Virus record (IMG/VR): IMGVR_UViG_3300031576_000011
Location: 33,307 to 97,306 of that record
Length of the DNA stretch: 64,000 nt
Origin: a virus
Reading direction: 5' to 3' (one strand)
In this document: in pieces, positions 1-7,453 of the stretch
How the letters are laid out: every line of letters starts with the position of its first letter
Numbering within the stretch: the first letter of the stretch is position 1
Program-made: the position numbers and the translations under genes
The notes under the pieces: model-generated
Seen by the model: the letters and a program-made list of their open reading frames with translations, nothing else
What the model was told of the DNA's origin: nothing
Databases searched by the model: none

Positions 1-1
1 C

Positions 2-550
2 GGGGCGATCACGGCCTCCGAGGCGCCCGCCCTAGCGAACCTGGACGCCACCGTCTCCTCGCGCGCGGTCCCAGGCGACGCGATGGACCTAATCCCGGGA
101 TCGGTGGATGCGGCCGCGCTCGCCGCGGACGCGGTGGCCGAGATCGCCGACGGCGTGTGGGACGAACCCCTCGCCGGGCACTTGGCCGCCGGCTCGACCG
201 GGAAGGCGCTCGACGACGCCCAGGACGCCGGCAGCCCTGCGCAGATCGCGGCGGCGGTCTGGGACGAGGCGCTCCCTGGGGCGCACGCCGCAGGCTCTGC
301 CGGCGAGCGTCTGGCGACGACCGACGATCGGGTGGACGTCGTCGTGAGCACGCGCGCCGAACTCACTCGCCAGGTGCTCATCGAGAAGATCCTGCGGAAC
401 AAGCTCATCACGGATCCCGTCGCGGGCACCATCACGATCTTCGACGACGACAGCGTCACCCCGCTCATCACCGCCGCGCTGTTCGAGGACGTCGCGGGCA
501 CGCAGACCTACCGCGGCTCGGGCGCCGACCGGCGGAACAGGATGACGTAG
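2..550 (+). CDS. virion-associated protein, 5' end outside window
   Basis: The frame is open from the left edge, so the N-terminus is missing; the first internal ATG is at 83. The visible 182 codons contain two copies of a VWDE...GxxAAGSxGxxL segment, around the codons at 158-215 and 260-315. Segments of this kind recur in phage virion and fibre-associated proteins, but I do not recognise a specific function. It ends with TAG directly before the GTG of the next gene, so the two are likely translated together. It lies at the left end of the tail module, which favours a structural or decoration role. Confidence 0.6.
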   Translation, partial: GAITASEAPALANLDATVSSRAVPGDAMDLIPGSVDAAALAADAVAEIADGVWDEPLAGHLAAGSTGKALDDAQDAGSPAQIAAAVWDEALPGAHAAGSAGERLATTDDRVDVVVSTRAELTRQVLIEKILRNKLITDPVAGTITIFDDDSVTPLITAALFEDVAGTQTYRGSGADRRNRMT

Positions 551-551
551 C

Positions 552-824
552 GTGGCTGCCACCATCACCGCCCACGGGTACGGCCGCAGCGGGGGCCTGA
601 TCCCGTCGTTCGGCTACGGTCTCGCGCCCATCGTGCGCGTCCCGGCCGTGGCGATCATGCTGATCGGTGCGGACCCTTCGGTACGTATCCTCGTCGGTGC
701 GGATCCATCGATACGTACCCTCGTGGGTGCGGACCCGTCGGTACGTACCCTCGTCGGTGCGGACCCGTCGGCGATCGTGCTCGAGGGTGCCGACCCGAGT
801 AGAATCACGCTGGAGGGCGAGTAG
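552..824 (+). CDS. small repeat protein (GADPS decapeptide repeats)
   Basis: 90 aa from a GTG start one base after the upstream stop. Residues 1-36 are unremarkable. Residues 37-86 consist of five decapeptides of the form L-x-G-A-D-P-S-x-x-x, followed by LEGE. The regular beta-strand/turn pattern suggests a short beta-solenoid or an elongated tether, perhaps a decoration or fibre-linking piece. The function is unknown. The repeat is nearly perfect at DNA level for its first three copies, so it grew recently by duplication. Confidence 0.6.
   Translation: MAATITAHGYGRSGGLIPSFGYGLAPIVRVPAVAIMLIGADPSVRILVGADPSIRTLVGADPSVRTLVGADPSAIVLEGADPSRITLEGE
660..809 (+). repeat. five tandem 30-bp coding repeats
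   Basis: Direct 30-bp repeats within the small protein above, built on GGTGCGGACCCGTCG. Copies 1-3 are near-identical, copies 4-5 diverged. Each copy is exactly ten codons, so copy-number change keeps the frame. Confidence 0.85.
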
Positions 825-826
825 CG

Positions 827-1171
827 ATGCCCGACGTCGTCTTCGGACCCACGAAGGTCGGCGACCGCAAGGACGCGCTTCTCCTTCAACTCAAGCACGG
901 CGACGGCACGCCGGCGGACCTGACCGGCCTCACGACGGCCGACGTCCGCATTCACATCAAGAATCTCGTGACCGGGGTCGTGCAGCAGTCGAACGTGAGC
1001 GCGATCGTGACGCCGGCGAGCGGGATCGTGCGCTACGACCCGACGGCGGCGGACGTGGCCGAGATCCGGGACTACGAGATCGAGGTGAAGGTCACGTTCT
1101 CGGTGGGGATCACGAAGCGGTTCCCGAACTGCGATCGGTTCCTTTGGCCGGTGGTCGCCAACCTCGCGTAG
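827..1171 (+). CDS. BppU-like structural protein
   Basis: 114 aa. It has a short N-terminal strand pair, a segment of the kind ADLTGLTTADVRIHIKN, and a C-terminal part with YDPTAADVAEIRDYEIEVKV. This layout resembles the N-terminal domain of baseplate upper proteins (BppU/DUF2479), an immunoglobulin-like fold in virion accessory proteins. Assignment is by pattern only. The gene sits between the decapeptide-repeat protein and the head-tail connector, 2 nt after the previous stop. Confidence 0.5.
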   Translation: MPDVVFGPTKVGDRKDALLLQLKHGDGTPADLTGLTTADVRIHIKNLVTGVVQQSNVSAIVTPASGIVRYDPTAADVAEIRDYEIEVKVTFSVGITKRFPNCDRFLWPVVANLA

Positions 1172-1181
1172 GATGTAGCCC

Positions 1182-2156
1182 ATGGCGTACTGCACGCTCA
1201 CCGATCTTCGGGACGAGGGGTTCGCCAAGTGCGACGTCACGGACCGCCGCGCCCAGAGTAAGCTCGACGACGCGGCGGCGCTCATCGAGTCGCTGCTGGG
1301 TCAGTGGTTCGAGCCGCGGGCGCTGACCATCCGGGTGGATGGGCGCGGCACGAGCGAGCTTCTGCTCGAGACCCCGATCATCTCGGTGGCCGAGGTGCGG
1401 GTCGTGAACTTCGATGGCACGCTGCAGGAACCCATCCCGGCGACCGAATACGTGGTCTACAACCGCCACCTGTCCATGGGCCTGCTGAATCCCGACGATC
1501 GGCAGAACCCGCGGATCGCGTTCACCGGCACGAAGTCGTGGATCGCGCCTGGCCATCCCCTGCCGGGGGTGACCCGGTCCGAGCGCTTCTTCCACGAGGA
1601 GCGCCAGAACTTCCAGATCCTCGGCAGGTTCGGCTACACGGATCCGAGCTTCGCGGTCGCGCGCGCCATCGCCTCCGGGGTGGGGGACGCGCTCACGGCG
1701 CCGAAGACCCTGAAGATGGTCAACGCGGCCTTCACGGGCGCCGACGTCGGGGCCACGCTCACGATCACCGGAGCAGTGAATGGCGCCAACAACGCGGCCC
1801 GCACCATCGCGGCCGTCCTGGCCGCCGACACGGTCGAACTCACGCCCGAGACGATCGTGACCGAGGCCGCCGGCTTCACGGCATCGATCGCGGCGTTCCC
1901 ACAGACCGGCGTCACGCCGCGGGCGATCAAGCAGGCGTGCCTGCTCCTGGCGGCCAAGAACATGGCGACGCTGTCGGAGCGCGATGCCACCGACCTGGCC
2001 TCCGGGCGAATCGAATCCATGAGCGTGCGCGATCAGTCCCTCAAGTTCAGCGAGGATCCGCGCATCTCTTCGGGCATGGCCTACTTGACCGGCGATCCCG
2101 AGGTCGACGCGCTCCTGATCGGCTTCCGAAGGCAGCTCTCGCTCGGGGCGGCCTGA
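1182..2156 (+). CDS. head-tail connector/adaptor protein
   Basis: 324 aa. The N-terminus (MAYCTLTDLRDEGF) followed by helices through residue 50 and a beta segment around TPIISVAEVRVVNFDGT is typical of head-tail adaptor proteins of the gp6/gp15 type, which form a ring below the portal. It is longer than the usual 100-200 aa because of an inserted Thr/Ala-rich beta domain at about residues 170-245 (GADVGATLTITGAVNGANN). Its position before the other completion proteins and the sheath agrees. The stop codon overlaps the next ATG. Confidence 0.65.
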   Translation: MAYCTLTDLRDEGFAKCDVTDRRAQSKLDDAAALIESLLGQWFEPRALTIRVDGRGTSELLLETPIISVAEVRVVNFDGTLQEPIPATEYVVYNRHLSMGLLNPDDRQNPRIAFTGTKSWIAPGHPLPGVTRSERFFHEERQNFQILGRFGYTDPSFAVARAIASGVGDALTAPKTLKMVNAAFTGADVGATLTITGAVNGANNAARTIAAVLAADTVELTPETIVTEAAGFTASIAAFPQTGVTPRAIKQACLLLAAKNMATLSERDATDLASGRIESMSVRDQSLKFSEDPRISSGMAYLTGDPEVDALLIGFRRQLSLGAA

Positions 2157-2671
2157 TGGCGTTCCTCGGCCGGGCCATCTTTCCGATGCGGATCGTGATC
2201 CGGCAACTGCTCACGAACACCACACGGGCGGCATCGGGTTATGACGATCGCTTGCGCGAATTCAAGATGGTCGACACCAACAGCGACGGCATCGGGACGC
2301 CCGCCCGCAGCGAGAGCGCCGAGCTCGTGATCCCCGGCCAGGTGACGACCCGGGTGCTGGATCGCGGCGATCAGCGCGAAGGCGGGCGCGTTCCTGAAAC
2401 GCCCAATCTCGAAGTGACGCTGCACCGGCGCGACCTGAAGGCCGCGGGCCTTCTGGCGGCGGACGGACGATGCAAGATCGTGCCAGGCGACCGGCTGGTG
2501 CGCATCGAGAGTCGGTCCGGCGACGTGATTCAGGACTTCCCGGATCCCCCGGGGATGTACCTGGCCAGCAGCCGGGTGTCGGGGTTCCTGGGATCGACCG
2601 CCAATCTGGTGGTCTGCACCTTCACGGACCGCCGCGAGGCGCCGGGCGAGCCGGTGGAGACCCAGCTCTAG
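2156..2671 (+). CDS. head-tail joining / tail completion protein
   Basis: 171 aa, start overlapping the upstream TGA (TGATG). It is a beta-rich protein with no motif I can name. Order in the module, after the connector and before the gpG/gp10-like protein, points to a head-closure or stopper role. The alternative of an unrelated virion protein cannot be excluded. Its stop TAG overlaps the GTG of the next gene. Confidence 0.6.
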   Translation: MAFLGRAIFPMRIVIRQLLTNTTRAASGYDDRLREFKMVDTNSDGIGTPARSESAELVIPGQVTTRVLDRGDQREGGRVPETPNLEVTLHRRDLKAAGLLAADGRCKIVPGDRLVRIESRSGDVIQDFPDPPGMYLASSRVSGFLGSTANLVVCTFTDRREAPGEPVETQL

Positions 2672-3378
2672 TGGCCCGCCCCCTCTCGGGCATCGTTCCT
2701 GGGCCCGAGCACTTCCGGGTGCCACGCCGATTCGTCGGCGGATTCAGTCCCGCGAGGCTGCTGCCGAGTTCGGTCCGCCCCACGCCGGGGCCTGGCGGAC
2801 GCATGCGATTCCACGTCGTCCGCACGGGACCGGACTGGGATCGGCTCAGGAAGATCTTCACGCGGCTGCGGACCTGGCCCGTCGACAAGACTGCGGAGGG
2901 GATCGCCCGCTTCCTCGTGGCGCGGACCCGGGAAGGCATCCTGCGTGGCGCCCCTGGCGGGAAGCAGTTCAACCGCCTCGCCGCGTTCACGATCGCGCGG
3001 AAGGGCCACGACCGCCCCCTCATCGACACCCGGCAACTGCTCGAGGCGTTGCGGGCCGAGCGGATGGGCCAGGGGCGCAACTGGTCCCAGTGGTACGCGG
3101 GCATCCCCGCGGACCTTCCGCACCGCGAGCCGCGCCGGATCGCCGGATTCACCCCGGAGCGCCTGATCGCGATCCGGCGGACGATCGCCCGGATCGGCGC
3201 CTTCCACGAGTTCGGGTTCCGCCCCAGCAAGATCCAGACGACCCGTCCATTCCTGGGGCCCACGCTCGAGAGCGAGCGCCAGACCATCGAGCAGCTCGCC
3301 GAGGCCAGGCTCGCCCAGTGGATCGGGCTGGATGGCCCGCGCATGCCGCCACGGTCGGGTGGTATCTTTCGGGTGTAG
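2671..3378 (+). CDS. HK97-gp10/gpG-like tail completion protein
   Basis: 235 aa from a GTG that overlaps the previous stop (TAGTG). A later ATG at 2803 (MRFHVV) would give 191 aa and is the main alternative start. The body is helical and basic; WPVDKTAEGIARFLVARTREGI followed by a GFRPSK...RPFLGP segment near the C-terminus resembles virion-morphogenesis proteins of the phage_tail_S / HK97 gp10 kind, whose C-terminal arm often carries RPFLGPT. It probably completes the tail terminator region. Confidence 0.55.
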   Translation: MARPLSGIVPGPEHFRVPRRFVGGFSPARLLPSSVRPTPGPGGRMRFHVVRTGPDWDRLRKIFTRLRTWPVDKTAEGIARFLVARTREGILRGAPGGKQFNRLAAFTIARKGHDRPLIDTRQLLEALRAERMGQGRNWSQWYAGIPADLPHREPRRIAGFTPERLIAIRRTIARIGAFHEFGFRPSKIQTTRPFLGPTLESERQTIEQLAEARLAQWIGLDGPRMPPRSGGIFRV

Positions 3379-4266
3379 ATGCCGCCCCCCACCGTCACGT
3401 CCGTGTCCCCGTCCTCGGGGCTCTCGCGCGGCGGCTCCCTGGTGTTCGTGAACGGCACGAACTTCGCCACCGTTGGGGCGGTGACCGTGTCGTTCGGCAC
3501 GCGCCTGGCGACCAGCGTCGAGGTCCGATCTGCGACGAAGCTCTCCTGTCTGCCCCCGCGCGGCGAGATCGCGCTGGGTGCCACGTCGCTGGCCGTCACG
3601 GTCACGGTCACGAACGTCGTGGCCGCCGAGAGTGACTTCCTGGCCTCCGCGTACACCTACCGACGTCCGGACCTCACGGTGGAGTCCCACCTGCTGACGG
3701 TGATCCGGACGCTCATGACCCGTATGTCGGAACAGTTGCTCGAGAACACGGTGCTGACCACGCACACGGACTTCGACCTGGCGACGTCCGATCTCCAGAA
3801 CCGGGTGGAGCTGGCGAAGGTGCCGGTGGTCATCCTGGCGGGTCCCACGCTCATCCCCCACCGGATCGTGAACTACAACGACCGGCCTCCCGTCTTCACG
3901 GGCAGCCCCAACCCCACGGCCTACAAGAAGTACGACCAGCACCGGGCCGTCACCCTCGAGTTCGACGTCCGGATCCTCTCGAAGGCCAAGAGCGAGCTGC
4001 TGAACCTGGTCCACCAGGCCATGGCCTTCCAGATGGGGAACGAGATGCTGGAAGTCCTCCGAGACCCCTTGAACCCGGGGGCCGGCTCGGTACACTACCC
4101 GCTTATGGTCGTGGGGGAGTTCGTGGCGGCGGATCGGCCGTCCAGGGCCAACCTCCGCGAGGCCGTCGGGCGCTGGAGTGTGGAGGGCGTGCTGATCGAG
4201 GACGGCGACCTCGTCGAGGACTACCCGACGGTCGACGTCACCACGCTGACGACCGAGGCGTTGTAG
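3379..4266 (+). CDS. IPT/TIG-domain tail terminator-like protein
   Basis: 295 aa, starting immediately after the previous stop. Residues 1-95 form an IPT/TIG immunoglobulin-like domain (PTVTSVSPSSGLSRGGSLVF, then NGTNFATVGAVTVSFG). The rest (about 105-295), with LTVIRTLMTRMSEQLLENT and WSVEGVLIEDGDLVEDYP, has the size and position of a tail terminator/neck protein directly upstream of the sheath. An extra Ig-like domain on such a protein is plausible as surface decoration. Function is inferred from order. Confidence 0.6.
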   Translation: MPPPTVTSVSPSSGLSRGGSLVFVNGTNFATVGAVTVSFGTRLATSVEVRSATKLSCLPPRGEIALGATSLAVTVTVTNVVAAESDFLASAYTYRRPDLTVESHLLTVIRTLMTRMSEQLLENTVLTTHTDFDLATSDLQNRVELAKVPVVILAGPTLIPHRIVNYNDRPPVFTGSPNPTAYKKYDQHRAVTLEFDVRILSKAKSELLNLVHQAMAFQMGNEMLEVLRDPLNPGAGSVHYPLMVVGEFVAADRPSRANLREAVGRWSVEGVLIEDGDLVEDYPTVDVTTLTTEAL

Positions 4267-4275
4267 GAGGGGACG

Positions 4276-5850
4276 ATGGCGGAGCTCCTGTCTTCGAAGA
4301 TCGTCGTCGTCGAGCGTCCCCCGGTCCTCCGCACGATCCCTGGCCAGCCGACGGCAATCGCGTCCACGCCCGTCGTGACGGAGAAGGGTCCGGTCCGGAC
4401 GCCCTCCCGTACCACGAGCTTCGAAGAGTGGGTCGGGATCTACGGGGGCTACATCGCGGCCTCGAAGTCCGCGGCGATCATCGAGAAGGCGTTCCAGAAC
4501 GGGCTGCGCGATCTCTGGACGTCGCGGGTGGTCCACTACACGGACATCACCAACCCGCTGACCAAGACCTCGGCGAAGGCCCAGGTCATCATTCCCGACT
4601 CCACGCCGGCGAACACGCTGCAGGTGGACGGGAAGTACGACGGCGCCTACGCGAACGGCCCGACGACCACGCAGGTGATCGTGGCCAACGCGAGCAACGG
4701 CGCGGCCGCGAATTACAACCTGGCGGTCAAGTACAAGGGCGTGGTCATCGAGGTCTTCCCGAACGTCGTGAACACGGCGGGGCTCCCCAACTCCGTGGAC
4801 ACCGTCGTGAACGCGACGGGCACCGGATCGAAGTACATCGCCGTGACCCGGCTGCTCACGACCCGTCCGGTGAACGGGACGTACAACCCCACGGGCGGGA
4901 ACGACGGGCTCACCGGGCTGGCGGACACCGACTACACGGGCAGCCAGGCGGGCGGGACCGGGGTGTACGCCTTCGACGCCACGCAGGGCCTGCGCCTGAT
5001 GTTCGCGCCGGATCGCCTCACCAGCGCCGTCGAGAACGCGATCATCGACTACTGCGAGGTGACGCGGAACGGCTCGATCTTCCCGGTCGTGGACCTCCCG
5101 GCTGGCCTGACGGTGAACGCGGCCATCACCCACGTGGAGACCACGGCCCTGCTGCTGAACAAGTCCGAGTTCGGCGTCGTGTACCACCCGCACCTGAAGA
5201 TCCTGAACCCGAGCCGGTCCGTGTTCGGGGACACCGACGAGATCGTGGTCCCGAGCTCCGGGCACCTGGTCGGGCTGTTCGCGCAGGTGGACGGGGCCCG
5301 CCCTGGCGGAGTCCACGACGAGCCCGCCGGCATCGAGCGCGGGATCCTGATCGGCGTGACCGGCCTCGAGTCCGACGAGGTGCTGGACGAGCGGAAGCGC
5401 GACCTCCTGTACCCGAAGCGGATCAACCCGATCCATTCCGATCCGGGCATCCCGATCTACGTGGACGGGGCGCGTGTGCTCAAGGGCGACAGCAACTTCC
5501 CGACGGTCGCGCAGCGCCGCGGCGTGATCGACATCGAGCAGTCGATCAAGGACGGGCTGCAGAGCATCCGGTTCCGGGCGAACGACGAGGAGACGCGCGA
5601 AGAGGTCTCCCGCACGATCTTCGCGTTCCTGCTCACGAAGTTCAACCAGAAGGCGTTCCGCGGTTCGACGCCCGAGACCGCGTTCTTCGTGGACGTCTCC
5701 GAGGAGATCAACCCGCCGACGGAGCGCGAGGCGGGGCGCCTGAACGTGAAGATCGGGCTCGCGACCCAGCGGCCGATCGAGTTCATCGTGCTCACCTTCC
5801 AGCAGGATCTCCGGGACCTCGAGGCCCAGTTGGCGTCGGCGGGAGCCTAG
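4276..5850 (+). CDS. contractile tail sheath protein
   Basis: 524 aa, preceded by AGGAGGGGACG. The N-terminal segment SFEEWVGIYGGYI is the usual sheath N-terminal motif. The C-terminal domain (about 400-524) has the NQKAFRG...FVDVSEEIN...GRLNVKIGLATQRPIEF pattern of the sheath C-terminal domain, which makes the inter-subunit mesh. Length is normal for sheaths. It defines the phage as a myovirus, and the tube gene follows as expected. Expression is probably high, since a stem-loop and a strong ribosome site separate it from the tube gene. Confidence 0.93.
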   Translation: MAELLSSKIVVVERPPVLRTIPGQPTAIASTPVVTEKGPVRTPSRTTSFEEWVGIYGGYIAASKSAAIIEKAFQNGLRDLWTSRVVHYTDITNPLTKTSAKAQVIIPDSTPANTLQVDGKYDGAYANGPTTTQVIVANASNGAAANYNLAVKYKGVVIEVFPNVVNTAGLPNSVDTVVNATGTGSKYIAVTRLLTTRPVNGTYNPTGGNDGLTGLADTDYTGSQAGGTGVYAFDATQGLRLMFAPDRLTSAVENAIIDYCEVTRNGSIFPVVDLPAGLTVNAAITHVETTALLLNKSEFGVVYHPHLKILNPSRSVFGDTDEIVVPSSGHLVGLFAQVDGARPGGVHDEPAGIERGILIGVTGLESDEVLDERKRDLLYPKRINPIHSDPGIPIYVDGARVLKGDSNFPTVAQRRGVIDIEQSIKDGLQSIRFRANDEETREEVSRTIFAFLLTKFNQKAFRGSTPETAFFVDVSEEINPPTEREAGRLNVKIGLATQRPIEFIVLTFQQDLRDLEAQLASAGA

Positions 5851-5862
5851 TCGCGTCGCGTC

Positions 5863-5879
5863 GGCCCGCGTAGCGGGCC
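5863..5879 (+). promoter_or_regulatory. stem-loop between sheath and tube genes
   Basis: A perfect 7-bp inverted repeat (GGCCCGC/GCGGGCC) with a 3-nt loop lies between the sheath stop and the tube ribosome site GGGAGGAG. It follows the words GTCGCGTCGCGTC at 5850-5862. It lacks a U-run, so an mRNA stabiliser or processing site is more likely than a terminator. Confidence 0.55.
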
Positions 5880-5891
5880 GGGAGGAGTCGG

Positions 5892-6422
5892 ATGCCCGTC
5901 ATCGCCACGTCCACGCTGGTCAAGCAGCGGCTCCGGTTCATCGTCGAGATCCCGGGCGTCAACGGGTCGCCCCCGCTGCGCGCGCGGTTCCGCACCTGCT
6001 CCGAGCTTTCGTTCGAGGTCGCGCCGTCCGAGATCCGGCACGGCGGGTCCGTCATCCCCTACTCGCAGCCCGCTGGGGTCACCTACACCCCGGTCACGCT
6101 CGAGATGGGCGCCACGAACGACGGGCGGCTGTTTCTGTGGGCCATGCAGTGCGCCCTGGCGGGTGGCGGGATCGGCGGGGCGGGCGACGCCCACAAGCGG
6201 ATCGTGGATATCGTCGAACAGGACCGGACGGGGCTGACCATCAACCGCTGGCGGTGCTTCAACGCGTGGGTGACCAAGTTCGTCGCCGGCGACTGGGACA
6301 ACGAGTCGAACGACTTCCTGATCTCGTCGGTGACCCTGAAGTACGACTTCTTCGCGCCCACGCTGATGCAGGGCCAGCCCGCGATCGCGGAGGTCGCGCG
6401 GATCGCCGCGCGCCTCGGGTAG
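5892..6422 (+). CDS. tail tube protein (T4 gp19-like)
   Basis: 176 aa, with ribosome site GGGAGGAG 5 nt upstream. The pattern RFIVEIPGV...FRTCSELSFEVAPSEIRHGG...TYTPVTLEMGATNDGRLFLW is characteristic of T4 gp19-type inner tube proteins. It forms the rigid tube that the sheath drives through the envelope. It is flanked by two stem-loops, each next to a GTCGCGTCGCGTC word, consistent with separate control of a highly expressed gene. Confidence 0.9.
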   Translation: MPVIATSTLVKQRLRFIVEIPGVNGSPPLRARFRTCSELSFEVAPSEIRHGGSVIPYSQPAGVTYTPVTLEMGATNDGRLFLWAMQCALAGGGIGGAGDAHKRIVDIVEQDRTGLTINRWRCFNAWVTKFVAGDWDNESNDFLISSVTLKYDFFAPTLMQGQPAIAEVARIAARLG

Positions 6423-6431
6423 CATTGGACC

Positions 6432-6449
6432 GCCCGCGGGGGCGCGGGC
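6432..6449 (+). promoter_or_regulatory. stem-loop after tube gene
   Basis: GCCCGCG/CGCGGGC, 7 bp with a GGGG loop, 9 nt after the tube stop and followed by CGTCGCGTCGCGTC and the ribosome site AGGAGG of the next gene. It mirrors the element before the tube gene. Confidence 0.5.
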
Positions 6450-6476
6450 AACGTCGCGTCGCGTCAGGAGGATCGC

Positions 6477-7292
6477 ATGCCAGAGCTCACGGGGTTTCCC
6501 AGCGGCCTCGCCGTCGAGGTCCGGGAGTTCTCGGTCGGGGACCGAGATGCCATGCTGGCCGAGCGGGAGCGCCCTGGGCCCCGGACGGTGGAACAGGCGG
6601 CGGCCGAGGAACGGCCGATGGAGCCCATCACGCGGGTGCTGCAGAGCACCTGGGTCCGCACGATCGACCCGGCGCACTACAAGTTCTCGGACGGGCGCTT
6701 CGACATCCGGAAGCTGCTCGACGGGGACCGCTGGTACTTCCTGCTGCAGCACCGCCTCATGACCTGGGGCAAGATCGCGCACATGCCCCTGATCTGCCGG
6801 CGGAAGCACGCGTGGGAGCACGCGTTCGACCTCTCGCTGGCGCCGATCCTGACGATCCGTCCGGAGGTCGCCAAGGCGCTGGCGGGCGGCCAGCCGCTCG
6901 AGTTCCTGCTGCCGCGCTCGCAGCGCCGGATCTGGTTCCGGCTGCTCGACGGCGAGATCGGGGACCGGATCGCCGAGGACATCGAGGCGTATCCCATGGA
7001 CCCGGAAACCGTCGCGCTGGCCGCGCGCATCGTCAAGGTCGATGGCTGGGACGACAAGACGGGCCTCGACGCGAAGACCGGCCTCGACTTGAAGACCTGG
7101 GTGAAGCAACTGCCCATGGCTGACGATGAGGCGTTCCGGGACCACCTCGAGGCGGTCGAGCCGGGGGTCGACTTCGAGGCGGACGTCGCGTGTCCCGCGT
7201 GCGGGCTGGTCGTGCCCGTGGATGCGACCGATGCCCCGGATTTTTTCCCGACCCGGCGACAGCGGCGGCGGCGCATGAGGCCGAAATCCTGA
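6477..7292 (+). CDS. tail assembly chaperone (short, frame-0 product)
   Basis: 271 aa. It follows the tube gene and precedes the tape measure, the standard position of the tail assembly chaperone. The body is helical; around residues 236-245 there is a single CPACG zinc-ribbon-like knuckle. A canonical -1 slippery heptamer, T TTT TTC, lies at 7241-7247 in this frame near codon 256. Ribosomes that do not slip end with a basic tail (RRQRRRRMRPKS). Those that slip make the longer product described separately. The two-product arrangement is conserved in tailed phages and coats the tape measure during assembly. Confidence 0.8.
   Translation: MPELTGFPSGLAVEVREFSVGDRDAMLAERERPGPRTVEQAAAEERPMEPITRVLQSTWVRTIDPAHYKFSDGRFDIRKLLDGDRWYFLLQHRLMTWGKIAHMPLICRRKHAWEHAFDLSLAPILTIRPEVAKALAGGQPLEFLLPRSQRRIWFRLLDGEIGDRIAEDIEAYPMDPETVALAARIVKVDGWDDKTGLDAKTGLDLKTWVKQLPMADDEAFRDHLEAVEPGVDFEADVACPACGLVVPVDATDAPDFFPTRRQRRRRMRPKS
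7241..7247 (+). promoter_or_regulatory. -1 frameshift slippery heptamer T TTT TTC
   Basis: In the chaperone frame the codons are GAT TTT TTC CCG. This gives a perfect X XXY YYZ heptamer that allows both tRNAs to re-pair after a -1 slip, and the -1 frame is open to 7453. The GC-rich stretch downstream could form the stimulatory structure. Confidence 0.8.
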
Positions 7293-7453
7293 TGCTCCTG
7301 CAGCGGCGGCCGATGCAGACGGCCTTGGGCCTCACGTACGCCGACATCCTGCAGTTGCCGGTGCATCGCGCGCGGGCGATGTGCGAGTGGCTGGCCGAGC
7401 GGTGGGAGGCGGAGGCTGCGGAACTCGGTAGACTGCCTCGCGGAGGCGCCTGA
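7241..7453 (+). CDS. tail assembly chaperone C-terminal extension (-1 frame)
   Basis: After slipping, translation continues as FFPDPATAAAAHEAEIL and ends at 7453, giving a fusion of about 325 aa with the upstream frame. The extension is helical and contains RRPMQTALGLTYADIL and CEWLAERWEAEAAELG. The same -1 reading frame also has an ATG at 7289, so an independent small product is possible, but no strong ribosome site precedes it. Its stop overlaps the start of the tape measure gene, as in many phages. Confidence 0.75.
   Translation, partial: FFPDPATAAAAHEAEILMLLQRRPMQTALGLTYADILQLPVHRARAMCEWLAERWEAEAAELGRLPRGGA

Noticed and set aside
2668-5436. 922-aa leftward open frame over the tail genes
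   Set aside because: Arg/Gly/His-rich composition and complete overlap with well-supported rightward tail genes mark it as a high-GC shadow.
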